Assembly (NCBI RefSeq): GCF_042678145.1
Contig: NZ_JBHUDG010000001.1
Span: forward strand, 124,001-188,000
Direction: 5' to 3'
Length of the DNA: 64,000 bases
DNA from: Pseudopedobacter beijingensis
GTDB lineage: Bacteria; Bacteroidota; Bacteroidia; Sphingobacteriales; Sphingobacteriaceae
The stretch's first letter is position 1. The number at the start of each line of letters is the position of its first letter. This document shows, in pieces, positions 54,111 to 61,707 of the stretch. Made by a program: the position numbers and the translations under genes. The notes under the pieces were generated by a model. The model was not told the origin of the DNA. It saw only the letters and a list, made by a program, of their open reading frames with translations, and did not search any database.

Positions 54111-54151
54111 AGGTAGAAGAGTATAGTGTTATTAACTCTTCTGCCTTTTTT
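54111..54151 (+). terminator. Intrinsic terminator at the end of locus 3
   Basis: A 12-bp stem (54111-54122 with 54135-54146, one G-U pair), 12-nt loop and a run of six T (54146-54151). It starts 29 bp after the GH20 stop. Confidence 0.88.
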
Positions 54152-54192
54152 GCTTATTGATAAATTTTATTTTTCAAGTCATGATCTCATAC

Positions 54193-55374
54193 CTAAGGTA
54201 AGCTTAAAATCATCGAGAGTTCCTTCATCATTTCTTTTAGAGGAATAGCTGTGACTTCTTTTGATAAAGGAAAACGTTCGTAACCGGGATAAACGAAATA
54301 CCGATGAGTAGCTCTTATATCCTCGCAGCCAATGGTAAAACCTTTGCTTATAGAAGGGGCTAGTGACCGTTTGATTTCTATAGCAATTCTTTTCTTGTTT
54401 CCGGCGTCGATGATCAGGTCTATTTCTGCACCTGCAGATGTACGATAGAAATAAGGTAAAGCCCAGGATGGTAAATCTGCAATCAGCATTTCAATAATAA
54501 AACCCTCCCAGCTTCCGCCAATGATAGGATTACCTGATAATTCTTCCAGATTTTTAATCCTGAGGAGCGCATGTGTTAACCCGCTGTCCCGAATGTAGAC
54601 TTTTGGTGATTTAACCAATCTTTTGCCCGCATTGGAAGCCCAGGGTTGCAATTTTCTGATCAGGAATAAATCGTTCAATAGATCGAGATAACGGCTAATC
54701 GTGGGAACACTGTTTCCTAACCCTTTGGCAAGTGTGCTTAGGTTTAAGATTCCACCCTGTATATGGGCTAACATAGTCCAAAACTGACGTAATGAAGATG
54801 CCGGAATACGAATGCCAAACTGGGGTATGTCCCTTTCCAGGTAAGTAGCGATAAAGTTCTGACGCCAGTTGAAGCTGCTATTATCATCTTTTGCGAGATA
54901 ACTGTCTGGAAAACCTCCCCGTAGCCATAACCTATTATTGTTGTCATTTTCGAGCTCAGTAGGCTTTAAACCAGATAATGTTTTGTAGGCTATTCTTCCT
55001 GCAAGACTTTCAGAAGATTGCTTTAACAATTCCAGTGAAGCAGAACCCAGAATAAGAAACTGGCCGCTTTTTTTTCCTTCACGTTTTCTTTTATCAATGA
55101 TACTCCTCAAAGGAGCAAATAGTTCGGGTACTCGCTGTATTTCGTCCAAAATAATTACACGATTGCTATGTTCGTTGAAATACAATTCGGGCTCTGTTAA
55201 TTTGGCAAGATCAGAGGGAGATTCCAAATCCAGATAAATAGGTTCAGGAGAGATGGATTCTGCTATTTGTAATGCCAGGGTGGTTTTACCAATCTGACGT
55301 GGTCCAAGGATACCCACAGCCGGGAATTGGTCAAATAATTCCTTTATTTCTGCTTCTGCTTCTCTAAATATCAT
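54193..55374 (-). CDS. AAA-type ATPase with DUF4143 domain
   Basis: 393 residues. The N-terminal AAA_14-type ATPase has Walker A GPRQIGKTTLAL near residues 24-35 and Walker B VIILDEIQRVP near 73-83. The C-terminal DUF4143 half has a winged-helix-like portion (LSTLAKGLGNSVPTISRYLDLL) and a nuclease-like fold (YFYRTSAGAEIDLIIDAG, IAIEIKRS) resembling the D-ExK core of restriction-type nucleases. The protein is cytoplasmic. Biological role of the family is poorly known. The promoter at 55380-55410 overlaps repeats that look like an operator, so it may control itself. It is unrelated to the glycan loci and has its own promoter. Confidence 0.88.
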   Translation of the reverse strand: MIFREAEAEIKELFDQFPAVGILGPRQIGKTTLALQIAESISPEPIYLDLESPSDLAKLTEPELYFNEHSNRVIILDEIQRVPELFAPLRSIIDKRKREGKKSGQFLILGSASLELLKQSSESLAGRIAYKTLSGLKPTELENDNNNRLWLRGGFPDSYLAKDDNSSFNWRQNFIATYLERDIPQFGIRIPASSLRQFWTMLAHIQGGILNLSTLAKGLGNSVPTISRYLDLLNDLFLIRKLQPWASNAGKRLVKSPKVYIRDSGLTHALLRIKNLEELSGNPIIGGSWEGFIIEMLIADLPSWALPYFYRTSAGAEIDLIIDAGNKKRIAIEIKRSLAPSISKGFTIGCEDIRATHRYFVYPGYERFPLSKEVTAIPLKEMMKELSMILSLP

Positions 55375-55379
55375 CCTTA

Positions 55380-55410
55380 CAAAATTAAGTATAATATTTA
55401 AATTTGCAAG
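55380..55410 (-). promoter_or_regulatory. Predicted promoter of the DUF4143 ATPase; near-leaderless transcript
   Basis: On the minus strand CTTG (55410-55407), a 19-nt spacer and TAATTTTG (55387-55380) fit the Bacteroidota consensus. The -7 box ends 5 nt before the ATG, so the mRNA would begin at or next to the start codon. The -33 box lies inside repeat copy 1. Confidence 0.65.
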
Positions 55411-55465
55411 GTTGTTATGTTGTTAACCTTGCAAATTTAAATATAGACTTTAAATTTGCAAGGTT
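55395..55465. repeat. Three copies of a 17-bp element over the DUF4143 promoter
   Basis: TTTAAATTTGCAAGGTT occurs at 55397-55413 and 55449-55465 in the same direction, and inverted at 55427-55443. Copies 1 and 2 form a 19-bp perfect inverted repeat (55395-55413 / 55425-55443). Their position over the -33 box suggests an operator. Confidence 0.75.
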
Positions 55466-55562
55466 AATGTTCGGGGATTTTATGTGATTTTAGCCTTTTT
55501 ATGTTTTTTAGAGACATAAAAATATGGAACGTAATCATATATCCTATAGAAGGAAAGCATAC

Positions 55563-55598
55563 AAAAAAACTCCGTCATTTCTTATGAACGGAGTTTTT
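55563..55598 (-). terminator. Intrinsic terminator after aroC
   Basis: An 11-bp stem (55565-55575 with 55588-55598), GC core ACTCCGT/ACGGAGT and a 12-nt loop. On the minus strand it ends in a run of T, placed 32 bp after the aroC stop, so it ends the pheA-aroC transcript. Confidence 0.88.
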
Positions 55599-55629
55599 AT
55601 CTTTTTAGTTCTTATGTGTCTCTGAATTA

Positions 55630-56718
55630 TTACAAATAAACTTTATTCCTCAAATAATGATCCAGCACCACTAAAGCAGCCATAGCTTCTACAATAGCAA
55701 CGGCTCTTGGAACCACACAAGGATCATGGCGGCCCTTACCTTTGATTTCATCAATCTGTCCATCTTTATTGATGGTTTGTTGATTGGTCATAATGGTAGC
55801 AACTGGTTTGAAAGCCACTCTGAAATTGATATCCATTCCGTTAGAAATACCGCCTTGGATACCGCCTGAAAAATTAGTTCTGGTAATTACCTTTCCATTG
55901 GAATCTACATCAAAGATATCATTATGTTCAGAACCTCTCATGGAAGAACCATCGAAACCTGAACCATAATCAAAACCATGTACAGCATTGATGCTTAGCA
56001 TTGCTTTGCCTAAATCTGCATGTAATTTATCAAACACAGGCTCACCTAATCCAACGGGGCAATTTTTAATAGTACAGGAAACTTTGCCACCTATGGTATC
56101 ACCAGCTTTTCTTACCGAATCAATTAAAGTAATCATTTCGTTTGCAGTAGCCGGATCGGCACATCTTGTAATATTACTTTCTCTTAAAGCTTCAAATTCT
56201 GAAACTGAAGAAATATCAACATGTGGGGCATCTATTGTTCCAACAGAGGAAACGTGAGCCGCTATTTCGATGCCTAGCTGTTTCAATGCCAGTTTAGCAA
56301 TAGCTCCGGCGGCGACACGTGCTGCGGTTTCTCTTGCAGAAGAGCGGCCACCACCACGATGGTCTCTTATTCCGTATTTTTGTTGGTAAACGTAATCGGC
56401 ATGTGAAGGCCTGAAAACGTCTTTATTATGATCGTAATCTTTGGATTTCTGATCTTCGTTAGGAATTACAATTGCAATAGGAGTACCTGTCGTTTTTCCT
56501 TCAAAAACACCAGACAAAATCTGACAAGTGTCGGATTCTTTTCTTTGCGTAGTGATTTTTGATTGACCAGGTTTACGTTTATCCAATTCGTTTTGGATAA
56601 AATCTTCATCAACAGTAACATTTGGCGGACATCCATCAATAATAACCCCAATAGCTTTACCGTGAGACTCTCCAAAAGTCGTAATTCTAAAAACTTCTCC
56701 GAATGAATTTCCTGCCAT
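55630..56718 (-). CDS. aroC: Chorismate synthase
   Basis: 362 residues, the normal length. Converts EPSP to chorismate using reduced FMN, the last step of the shikimate pathway. Signature sequences are intact: FGESHG at 15-20 with His19, RGGGRSSARE at 121-130, and the C-terminal RHDPC region. Cytoplasmic. It is the last gene of the pheA - DAHP synthase/chorismate mutase - aroA - aroC operon, 68 bp after aroA, and is followed by a terminator. Confidence 0.97.
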   Translation of the reverse strand: MAGNSFGEVFRITTFGESHGKAIGVIIDGCPPNVTVDEDFIQNELDKRKPGQSKITTQRKESDTCQILSGVFEGKTTGTPIAIVIPNEDQKSKDYDHNKDVFRPSHADYVYQQKYGIRDHRGGGRSSARETAARVAAGAIAKLALKQLGIEIAAHVSSVGTIDAPHVDISSVSEFEALRESNITRCADPATANEMITLIDSVRKAGDTIGGKVSCTIKNCPVGLGEPVFDKLHADLGKAMLSINAVHGFDYGSGFDGSSMRGSEHNDIFDVDSNGKVITRTNFSGGIQGGISNGMDINFRVAFKPVATIMTNQQTINKDGQIDEIKGKGRHDPCVVPRAVAIVEAMAALVVLDHYLRNKVYL

Positions 56719-56763
56719 TTTTTAGTATCTAGTAGTTAGTACTTAGTATCTATTTTTAGGAGC

Positions 56764-56796
56764 ATTAAGCTTTCAGCCTTCGGCTTTTAGCTTAAT
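56764..56796 (-). other. Hairpin overlapping the aroA stop, before aroC
   Basis: ATTAAGCT (56764-56771) pairs with AGCTTAAT (56789-56796); inside, AGCC pairs with GGCT around a 3-nt loop. It covers the aroA stop codon. A 9-bp direct repeat, TTAGTATCT, lies nearby at 56722 and 56743. It may tune aroC expression or mRNA stability. Confidence 0.5.
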
Positions 56797-58025
56797 GTGA
56801 ACCCTATTTTTCTAACGTCATCCCAATAGTGAGGATAAGACTTGTCTACCACTCTTTCTTCCTCAACCTCAACCTCTTTTACAAATAATGCCAGCGGCGC
56901 AAAAGCCATGGCCATTCTGTGGTCTTCGTAGGTGTTGATAAAGATTTTATCAGGAAAATGTAAACCACTACAGTCAAGTGTGTAATTTAAATCTTTCTCT
57001 ATCAGTTTTACTCCAATTTTAGCCAATTGTTCCTGTAAAGCTTTTACGCGATCAGTTTCTTTAATTTTTAAAGTTTCTAAGCCCGTAAAAGTTGCTTCGT
57101 GACCTAATACAGCACTGACAACAATAACTGTTTGTGCTAAATCAGGGCAGTTTTTAAGATCGAAAAATTTACTGTCAAGCAGTGTATTTACTTTTTCTAA
57201 CACTAATCCTGTTTCTGTAAAAGTAGTTTTTACACCAAAATGAGACATGATTTCTACGATAGCATTATCACCTTGTAGACTGTTTTGTCTTAAATAAGGC
57301 AATGTAATTGTAGCCGATTCTGCTAAAGCCGCAAAAGCATACCAATAAGAAGCAGCGCTCCAATCTGGTTCTACAACTAATTTGCTTTCTTTTAATTCTT
57401 GATGAGGAATAGCAATTTTATTATCAGTCCAGGTATACTGAATGCCACATTGTTCTAAAAAACCTAAGGTCATTTCTACATACGGACGAGAAGTTAACTC
57501 TCCCTCAATCTCTAAAGTTAAACCTTGAGGTAAATAAGCGGCTACCAGTAGGAGAGAAGTGATATACTGAGAAGAAATATCACCTTTGATACTTACGGAA
57601 TTGTTTTTTTGAACAAAAATCGAAGGTATCTGCAGTGGAGGAAAACCTTCATTCTCTACATAAGTAATATCACCACCTATATGCTTTAAAGCGTCAACCA
57701 GAATACCTATTGGTCGTTGCTTCATTCTTTCTGTTCCGGTAAGTATGGTGTTAACCCCTTTTACAGTCAGATAAGAAGCCAGAAAGCGCATAGCGGTACC
57801 TGCCGGGCCAACATTTGCTTCAGCAATATTTCCAGCAGCGGCGTTTTTAAGAATATTGTCCAGAGTAACTGTATCGGCGGCAGAAGAAAGGTTCTCTATC
57901 TGAACCTTTCCATTGCTTAATGCCTGTATAATTAAAGCTCTGTTGCTCTCGCTTTTAGAACCTGTTAACTCTATTGTTTGGTTAATATTCTTATTGCTAT
58001 TGCTGATGAGAATATTCTTTCCCAT
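56787..58025 (-). CDS. aroA: 3-phosphoshikimate 1-carboxyvinyltransferase (EPSP synthase)
   Basis: 412 residues. Joins PEP to shikimate-3-phosphate. Motifs: GSKSESNRALI at 22-32 (Lys24, Ser25, Arg29 bind substrate), GPAGTAMRFLASYL (class signature region), GTERMKQRPIG, and YEDHRMAMAFAPL near the C-terminus. Its ATG shares one base with the stop of the preceding DAHP synthase gene, so the two are translationally coupled. The short first signature (NAGTAMR-like with GPAGTAMR) is within family range. Confidence 0.95.
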   Translation of the reverse strand: MGKNILISNSNKNINQTIELTGSKSESNRALIIQALSNGKVQIENLSSAADTVTLDNILKNAAAGNIAEANVGPAGTAMRFLASYLTVKGVNTILTGTERMKQRPIGILVDALKHIGGDITYVENEGFPPLQIPSIFVQKNNSVSIKGDISSQYITSLLLVAAYLPQGLTLEIEGELTSRPYVEMTLGFLEQCGIQYTWTDNKIAIPHQELKESKLVVEPDWSAASYWYAFAALAESATITLPYLRQNSLQGDNAIVEIMSHFGVKTTFTETGLVLEKVNTLLDSKFFDLKNCPDLAQTVIVVSAVLGHEATFTGLETLKIKETDRVKALQEQLAKIGVKLIEKDLNYTLDCSGLHFPDKIFINTYEDHRMAMAFAPLALFVKEVEVEEERVVDKSYPHYWDDVRKIGFTLS

Positions 58026-59131
58026 TAGTTTACCTCACTTTTTGAAGTGTTCATGATTTCCGTTTGTTTACGGATAGACTCATTATGGATCATTTCTAAG
58101 AATTTTTCTACAAAATCCTTGTCTAATTTTAAAGCATTAGCCAAAGTCATTCTTTTTTCAAGAATCTCTTCCCAACGGTTTACCTGTAAGATGGTAACAT
58201 CGTTATCTCTTTTGTATTCGCCAATCTTTTGTACCAGAGCCATTCTTTCGCCAATTTTCTGAAGAATCAAATCGTCAACTCTGTCGATGGAATTTCTTAG
58301 GTTCGCTAATTTATCTGTGAATTCTGAGTTGTCAGAATCGCTGTGTCTTAAAGTTAAGTTATCAATAATCTCAGCTAATTTAGCCGGAGTAACTTGCTGT
58401 TTAGCATCAGTCCAGGCTACAGAAGGATCTCTGTGTGCTTCAATCATTAAGCCTTGCATATCTAAATCGATTGCTGTTTGAGCGATATGAGGGATTAATT
58501 CTCTGGCACCACAAATGTGAGAAGGATCGTTGAATATAGGCAGTTCAGGAGCCAAAGTTTTCAATTGGATAGCTAAATCCCACATTGGTTCATTTCTGTA
58601 TGCAGATTTTTCGAAAGAAGAGAAACCTCTATGAATAGCAGCTAATTTAGTAATTCCTGCTCTGTTAATTCTTTCCAAAGCACCAATCCATAAAGAAAGG
58701 TCTGGGTTGATAGGGTTTTTAACCAATACAGGAACATCAACACCTTGTAAAGCGTCAGCAATTTCCTGAACAGTAAAAGGATTTACCGTAGAACGAGCAC
58801 CAATCCACAAGATATCTACGCCAGCAGCTAAAGCTTCTTCCACGTGTTTTGCAGTAGCAACCTCAACAGCTGTAGGTAGGCCTGTTTCTTTTTTTGCTTT
58901 ATCTAACCAAACTAATCCTTCTACGCCAATACCTTCAAATTCTCCCGGACGGGTTCTTGGTTTCCAGATACCAGCTCTTAAGATGTTAACTTTGCCCGTT
59001 TCTTTTACTAAACGAGCAGTTTCTAATAATTGTTCTTCTGTTTCTGCACTACAAGGTCCAGAGATAATGATAGGCTTTCCGCCATTATCGAACCAGCTTT
59101 CTAGTGGTTGTATATTTAAGTTCAGTTTCAT
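58025..59131 (-). CDS. Bifunctional DAHP synthase / type II chorismate mutase
   Basis: 368 residues. Residues about 1-265 are a DAHP synthase of the small KDO8P-synthase-like type (GPCSAET at 25, ILRAGIWKPRTRPGEFEG, WIGARSTVNPF, VLVKNPINPD, HRGFSS, DPSHICGAR). Residues about 280-360 are an AroQ-type chorismate mutase (LRNSIDRVDDLILQKIGERM, IGEYKRDN). It thus catalyses the first shikimate step and the first committed Phe/Tyr step. Fusion of these domains is known in Bacteroidota and others, and the mutase domain often mediates feedback. It is coupled to aroA by a 1-bp overlap. Confidence 0.95.
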   Translation of the reverse strand: MKLNLNIQPLESWFDNGGKPIIISGPCSAETEEQLLETARLVKETGKVNILRAGIWKPRTRPGEFEGIGVEGLVWLDKAKKETGLPTAVEVATAKHVEEALAAGVDILWIGARSTVNPFTVQEIADALQGVDVPVLVKNPINPDLSLWIGALERINRAGITKLAAIHRGFSSFEKSAYRNEPMWDLAIQLKTLAPELPIFNDPSHICGARELIPHIAQTAIDLDMQGLMIEAHRDPSVAWTDAKQQVTPAKLAEIIDNLTLRHSDSDNSEFTDKLANLRNSIDRVDDLILQKIGERMALVQKIGEYKRDNDVTILQVNRWEEILEKRMTLANALKLDKDFVEKFLEMIHNESIRKQTEIMNTSKSEVN

Positions 59132-59219
59132 ATCTTATTTTAGTTATTCGTTGTTTGTTACTAGTTGTTAGTAGTGCCTGGGTATCATTAAAAATCAAAC
59201 ATTCAGCACTAAAAATTAT

Positions 59220-60050
59220 TTAAACTTTGTCGTTCTTTCTGTATTCGCCCATAATGTTGAAATTGTTTGTCAGTCTCAACAATTTTCTGATAGCAGAATC
59301 GTAGTTGCCATTAATTTTCCATTCCAGATCAATATAGAAAGTAAACTCATTTCGCTTTCCTATTACAGGCATAGATTGAATCTTGCTCATGTTAATTTCG
59401 TGTTCAACTAATACATTTAAGATTCTTGATAGGATTCCCATCTCGTCTTTAACCTGGAAGGATACAGAAGCTTTGTTCGGATTTTTAATTTCTTCCTCGT
59501 GATCAGCTAAAATCAAGAAACGAGTGTAATTTTTCTTGTTCGTCTCTATTCTTTTTTCTAAAATCTCTAATCCGTACATTTCTGCTGCTAATGAATTAGC
59601 AATAGCAGCCGTATCTTTCAGTTGCTCATCTTTAATTCTTTTAGCACAGGCAGCAGTATCACTACTTTCTGTTACTTTCAATTGTGGATAATCATCTAAA
59701 AATTCTCCGCATTGGCGAATAGCGATAGGATGCGAGGTTACATTTTTAATGTCTTCAAATTTAACGCCCGGCAACCCCATCAAATGTAATTGTATATGTA
59801 AATAAACCTCCCCGATAACGGGGTAGTTGTATTCCTTTAATAAAGAGTAGTTTGGTAATAAACTACCAGCGATACTGTTTTCTATTGCCATAACAATGTA
59901 GTCCGCCTCACCAGCTTTCATTTTCTGAAAGGTTTCTTTAAAGGAATTGCATTCAATAGTTTCGATATCCGTTCCGAAAAATTTAAATGCAGCCTCTTCA
60001 TGAAATGAAGCTTTGATACCTTGTATAGCAACTCTTTTTTTAGTTTCCAT
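59220..60050 (-). CDS. pheA: Prephenate dehydratase
   Basis: 276 residues from ATG 60050; a TTG at 60086 is in frame but lies inside the attenuator hairpin. Converts prephenate to phenylpyruvate for Phe synthesis. The dehydratase domain is about 5-180 (VAIQGIKASFHEEAAFKFFG, IENSIAGSLLPNY, catalytic NYTRF). The regulatory ACT domain is about 193-270 (GILSRILNVLVEHEIN). In the Phe-binding site the usual ESRP reads QSMP, so feedback may differ. It is the first gene of the operon, directly behind the leader peptide and terminator. No prephenate dehydrogenase (tyrA) gene is present here. Confidence 0.93.
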   Translation of the reverse strand: METKKRVAIQGIKASFHEEAAFKFFGTDIETIECNSFKETFQKMKAGEADYIVMAIENSIAGSLLPNYSLLKEYNYPVIGEVYLHIQLHLMGLPGVKFEDIKNVTSHPIAIRQCGEFLDDYPQLKVTESSDTAACAKRIKDEQLKDTAAIANSLAAEMYGLEILEKRIETNKKNYTRFLILADHEEEIKNPNKASVSFQVKDEMGILSRILNVLVEHEINMSKIQSMPVIGKRNEFTFYIDLEWKINGNYDSAIRKLLRLTNNFNIMGEYRKNDKV

Positions 60051-60069
60051 TTTTAAAATTCTTCTTAAC

Positions 60070-60103
60070 AAAAAAGGCCCGGACAATTTTGAACGGGCCT
60101 TTT
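60070..60103 (-). terminator. Attenuator terminator in the pheA leader
   Basis: On the minus strand AAAAGGCCCG (60103-60094) pairs with CGGGCCTTTT (60081-60072), 12-nt loop, followed by more T. It ends 19 nt before the pheA ATG. CCCGTTC (60097-60091), which includes the 5' arm's end, can instead pair with GAGCGGG (60143-60137) just after the leader stop codon (7 bp, one G-U), preventing the terminator. Confidence 0.88.
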
Positions 60104-60143
60104 AATATTTTAGATTTTCATTCTTGCATATTATATCCCGCTC

Positions 60144-60194
60144 TTATTGTGAAAAATAAAAGTAGAAGTAATAATATGTGTTAAATGATTTCAT
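60144..60194 (-). CDS. Phe/Tyr-rich leader peptide of the pheA operon
   Basis: A 16-codon frame, MKSFNTYYYFYFYFSQ, then TAA. Nine of 16 residues are aromatic (four Phe, five Tyr) and eight of these fall in a run of eight codons. It begins about 20 nt after the predicted -7 box and ends right at the antiterminator sequence. Role inferred from trp/phe-type leaders: ribosomes stall at these codons when charged tRNA is scarce, leaving GAGCGGG free and letting transcription enter pheA. Confidence 0.85.
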   Translation of the reverse strand: MKSFNTYYYFYFYFSQ

Positions 60195-60214
60195 GTATAT
60201 CTCTTTGTTCAGAA

Positions 60215-60245
60215 CAAATGTATGAATTAATTTTTAATCTCCAAA
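60215..60245 (-). promoter_or_regulatory. Predicted promoter of the pheA operon
   Basis: On the minus strand TTTG (60245-60242), a 19-nt spacer and TACATTTG (60222-60215) match the Bacteroidota primary-sigma consensus exactly. The leader-peptide ATG (60194) follows 20 nt later. Confidence 0.8.
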
Positions 60246-60548
60246 AATATCTAAAAAAAATATGATTTTGTAAATAAAAACTATAGTTATTATTTGTTTT
60301 TTTTATGATGTTTTTTTGTGGTTATTTTGATGATTTTTTGTGATATTATTTTGTAATACTTCTTTTAATGGTGTTTTAATGATGTTTTTTTGTTTTTATA
60401 TAGATGAAATAGATGTGTTTTTATTGGTGTTTTTTATGTAAAAATTATTGGTTTTTTTGTGTGTTTATATAGGGTTTTAGTGGTGTGAAATGATGTTTGA
60501 TTTAAATTGTTTTAATATCTATTTTAGGAGTAATCAATATAAAACGAT
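60246..60548. other. T/G-biased non-coding stretch between divergent genes
   Basis: No gene seen. The plus strand is strongly T- and G-rich with many T-runs; GATGTTTTTTTGT occurs at 60307 and 60381. On the minus strand these are A-tracts upstream of the pheA promoter and could bend DNA or act as an UP-like element. No clear consensus promoter was found for the plus-strand gene at 60549. Confidence 0.6.
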
Positions 60549-61400
60549 ATGAAAGTATATACAATGAATTTGATCGCATTGGTTTTATTAAGTAATGTAT
60601 ATGCTCAAAAAATACCTGAAATTGGAATAGCAACACAGATTAGCAATGACAGTATTGTTTATCAGGCAGGATATAAGTTTATTGGAGAAGGTGTGGCCAG
60701 AATGATTTCTCCAAGACTTTCTGAGATCGACTTTCAGAAGAATAAAAAGAAAGTACAGGATGCAAAATGTGGTGTATATATGTGTAATGTGTTTTTTCCT
60801 TCAGATATAAAAATAGCAGGAAAAGATGTTGATGAAGCTAAAGTGCTCTCTTATTCTGAAGGAGTTTTTAAAAGAGCTAGTATGTTGGGAGTGGAAGCTG
60901 TTGTTTTGGGAAGTGGAGGGGCTAGGAAAATTGAAGAAGACGTGGATAGAGAAAATGCAATAGCTGACTTTATATCTCTGGGAAGGAAAATGGCTGTGTT
61001 GGCACAAAAAAACAATGTTAAAATATTTCTGGAAAATCTAAATAGTACAGAGACTAATTTTATGACTACTCTGACTGATGCTGCAGAAGTAGTGAGGGCA
61101 ATTGATCATCCAAATTTCAGATTGAATGTCGATATATATCACATGTTAAAAGAAAACGAATCTCCAAATAGTATTTTGAATGCAGGAGATGTGATAGCGT
61201 ATGTGGAAGTGGCAGAAAAAGAAGGACGTACAAGACCGGGTGTTAATAATGAAAATTTTATTCCGTATTTTAAAGCGTTAAAGCAAATCGGCTATCAGGG
61301 GAAAATTTTCATAGAAAGTAGATGGACAGATTTAGCAACAGAGGCATCTATAGCGAAAAATTATTTGGAAATACAGTTGAAGAAGGCATACGCCGATTAA
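60549..61400 (+). CDS. Exported TIM-barrel sugar isomerase/epimerase-like protein
   Basis: 283 residues; the short signal peptide (1-20) ends NVYAQ. The fold is the xylose-isomerase-like TIM barrel (AP_endonuc_2 type): ILENLNSTETN-like segment (IFLENLNSTETN) and NVDIYHMLKE, VEVAEKEGRTRPG, IFIESRWTD. Glu, Asp, His and Glu in these blocks are the expected metal ligands. An export signal is unusual for an isomerase but common among Bacteroidota relatives found with Gfo/Idh and DUF1080 proteins. A role in 3-keto-sugar conversion with the genes downstream is plausible but inferred. Confidence 0.75.
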   Translation: MKVYTMNLIALVLLSNVYAQKIPEIGIATQISNDSIVYQAGYKFIGEGVARMISPRLSEIDFQKNKKKVQDAKCGVYMCNVFFPSDIKIAGKDVDEAKVLSYSEGVFKRASMLGVEAVVLGSGGARKIEEDVDRENAIADFISLGRKMAVLAQKNNVKIFLENLNSTETNFMTTLTDAAEVVRAIDHPNFRLNVDIYHMLKENESPNSILNAGDVIAYVEVAEKEGRTRPGVNNENFIPYFKALKQIGYQGKIFIESRWTDLATEASIAKNYLEIQLKKAYAD

Positions 61401-61404
61401 GTTT

Positions 61405-61441
61405 AAAAAAGCGCTAAAGTAATCTCGTAGAAGCTTTTTTT
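61405..61441 (+). terminator. Weak terminator after the TIM-barrel gene
   Basis: AAAAAAGC (61405-61412) pairs with GCTTTTTT (61433-61440), 20-nt loop, with one more T and then CTTTCTTT. The stem is mostly A-T, so termination may be partial. Confidence 0.5.
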
Positions 61442-61452
61442 CTTTCTTTAGG

Positions 61453-61466
61453 CGTAATCGATTACG
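61453..61466. promoter_or_regulatory. 14-bp palindrome resembling a LacI-family operator
   Basis: CGTAATCGATTACG is a perfect palindrome with a central CG, like many LacI/GalR-family sites. It lies 241 bp before the DUF1080 gene in an otherwise gene-free 307-bp gap (61401-61707). No regulator gene is in the window. Confidence 0.5.
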
Positions 61467-61707
61467 TAAAAATAAAATGGATAAAAGGCAATTTAAAAGT
61501 CAATTTTGACTTAATTAGAGTACATAAAGACCAGAAAATCTAAATAGTTTAAGTAAAAGTAGTGCTTTGTTAAGTGTGATTAGGGGGGAGAGGGAAAAAT
61601 AACTTGTTTAAGTTTTCTTATGATTTACGAATGATAAGAGGAACACGTTATGAGTTTCTTAGTAAACCTTTAAGAATAGAAATAAAAAGTAACATAAATA
61701 AGAATAC

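Noticed and set aside
55397..55465. CRISPR-like array
   Set aside because: Only three 17-bp copies, one of them inverted, with unequal spacers; better explained as promoter operators.
56722..56760. Mobile-element end in the TAGTATCTAGTAGTTAGTAC region
   Set aside because: Short AT-rich direct repeats only; no transposase or target duplication.
60051..60086. TTG start for pheA
   Set aside because: It falls inside the attenuator hairpin; homologous dehydratase sequence begins at the ATG at 60050.
60300..60500. Coding gene in the T-rich stretch
   Set aside because: Low-complexity sequence with stops in all frames; no plausible protein.
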